Shown piece after piece: positions 5,517 to 5,704 of a stretch of 5,704 bases of DNA. The DNA comes from Lutibacter sp. (lineage in GTDB: Bacteria; Bacteroidota; Bacteroidia; Flavobacteriales; Flavobacteriaceae), in NCBI GenBank assembly GCA_030599055.1, contig JAUVOS010000168.1, positions 1 through 5,704 on the forward strand, read 5' to 3'. Below the pieces are notes generated by a model. It was not told where the DNA came from, made no database searches, and saw nothing but the letters and a program-made list of their open reading frames with translations. How positions within the stretch are numbered: position 1 is the first letter of the stretch; every line of letters starts with the position of its first letter. The translations under genes were made by a program, and so were the position numbers.

Positions 5517-5704
5517 TTAATTCAACTGCTGTTCCAGAATTTTAAATGGATTTATATTGTGGAGTTTTAAAGTGAATCGAATTCTATCTAGATACTTATT
5601 TGTCATGTCATCATTTACATTCTCTAATCCTTCTGACATGAGTACTGGTAAGTATATTTCAACACTATTATTTAAAAAAGATAATTTGACACCACCTTCC
5701 CATG
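5517..5704 (-). CDS. C-terminal end of an unidentified protein, possibly M1-type metallopeptidase
   Basis: The minus strand is open from the window's right edge to a TAA at 5517-5519, giving 61 complete codons. The peptide looks like a genuine protein end: a strand-like stretch WEGGVKLSFLNNSVEIYLPV, then MSEGLENVNDD, then RIRFTLKLHNINPFKILEQ close to the stop. The pattern of a short hydrophobic strand ending in YLPV, a loop, then RIRF and INPFK resembles, from memory, C-termini of large Bacteroidota M1-type peptidases and related envelope proteins. That assignment is weak, because the catalytic part lies outside the window. The gene precedes the sirtuin gene on the same strand with a 52-bp gap, so read-through between the two is possible. 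Confidence 0.7.
   Translation of the reverse strand, partial: WEGGVKLSFLNNSVEIYLPVLMSEGLENVNDDMTNKYLDRIRFTLKLHNINPFKILEQQLN

Overview
The window looks like a chromosomal segment of a flavobacterium (phylum Bacteroidota). It is AT-rich, has no obvious Shine-Dalgarno sequences ahead of its genes, contains two matches to the Bacteroidota -7 promoter box TAnnTTTG, and encodes proteins typical of this group: a PorV2-type outer-membrane protein and a DUF6495-like protein.

Layout. (1) 1-3421, minus strand, read right to left: a small secreted lipoprotein (2918-3421), a PorV/PorQ-family beta-barrel protein best matching PorV2 (1749-2831), then apolipoprotein N-acyltransferase Lnt (1600 down to the window edge, with only the last few codons missing). 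All three products belong to the cell envelope, and Lnt would mature the lipoprotein encoded two genes upstream. The 148-bp gap between porV2 and lnt is mostly filled by two adjacent arrays of degenerate 7-bp tandem repeats (10 units of TTTRYGC, then 6 units close to GTACCGC). (2) 3422-4058 has no intact gene. It holds a 245-bp element with 16-bp terminal inverted repeats and a perfect 6-bp target duplication (TAAATA), with no transposase: a MITE or an internally deleted insertion sequence. Beside it are minus-strand open frames that may be the remains of a small broken gene. (3) 4059-4538, plus strand: a GTG-started DUF6495-like protein. (4) 4539-4780, between convergent genes: a nested palindrome with an 11-bp outer and an 18-bp inner inverted repeat, whose inner arms are again built of 7-bp units (TATTGAG). 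(5) 4781-5464, minus strand: a CobB-like sirtuin that has lost most of the usual zinc cysteines. (6) 5517-5704, minus strand: the last 61 codons of a larger protein, probably an envelope or peptidase-type protein.

No complete new defence or metabolic system is visible. The unusual content is the non-coding DNA: heptamer-periodic arrays of three unrelated sequences in two separate gaps, and a well-preserved non-autonomous transposable element just upstream of the lipoprotein promoter.
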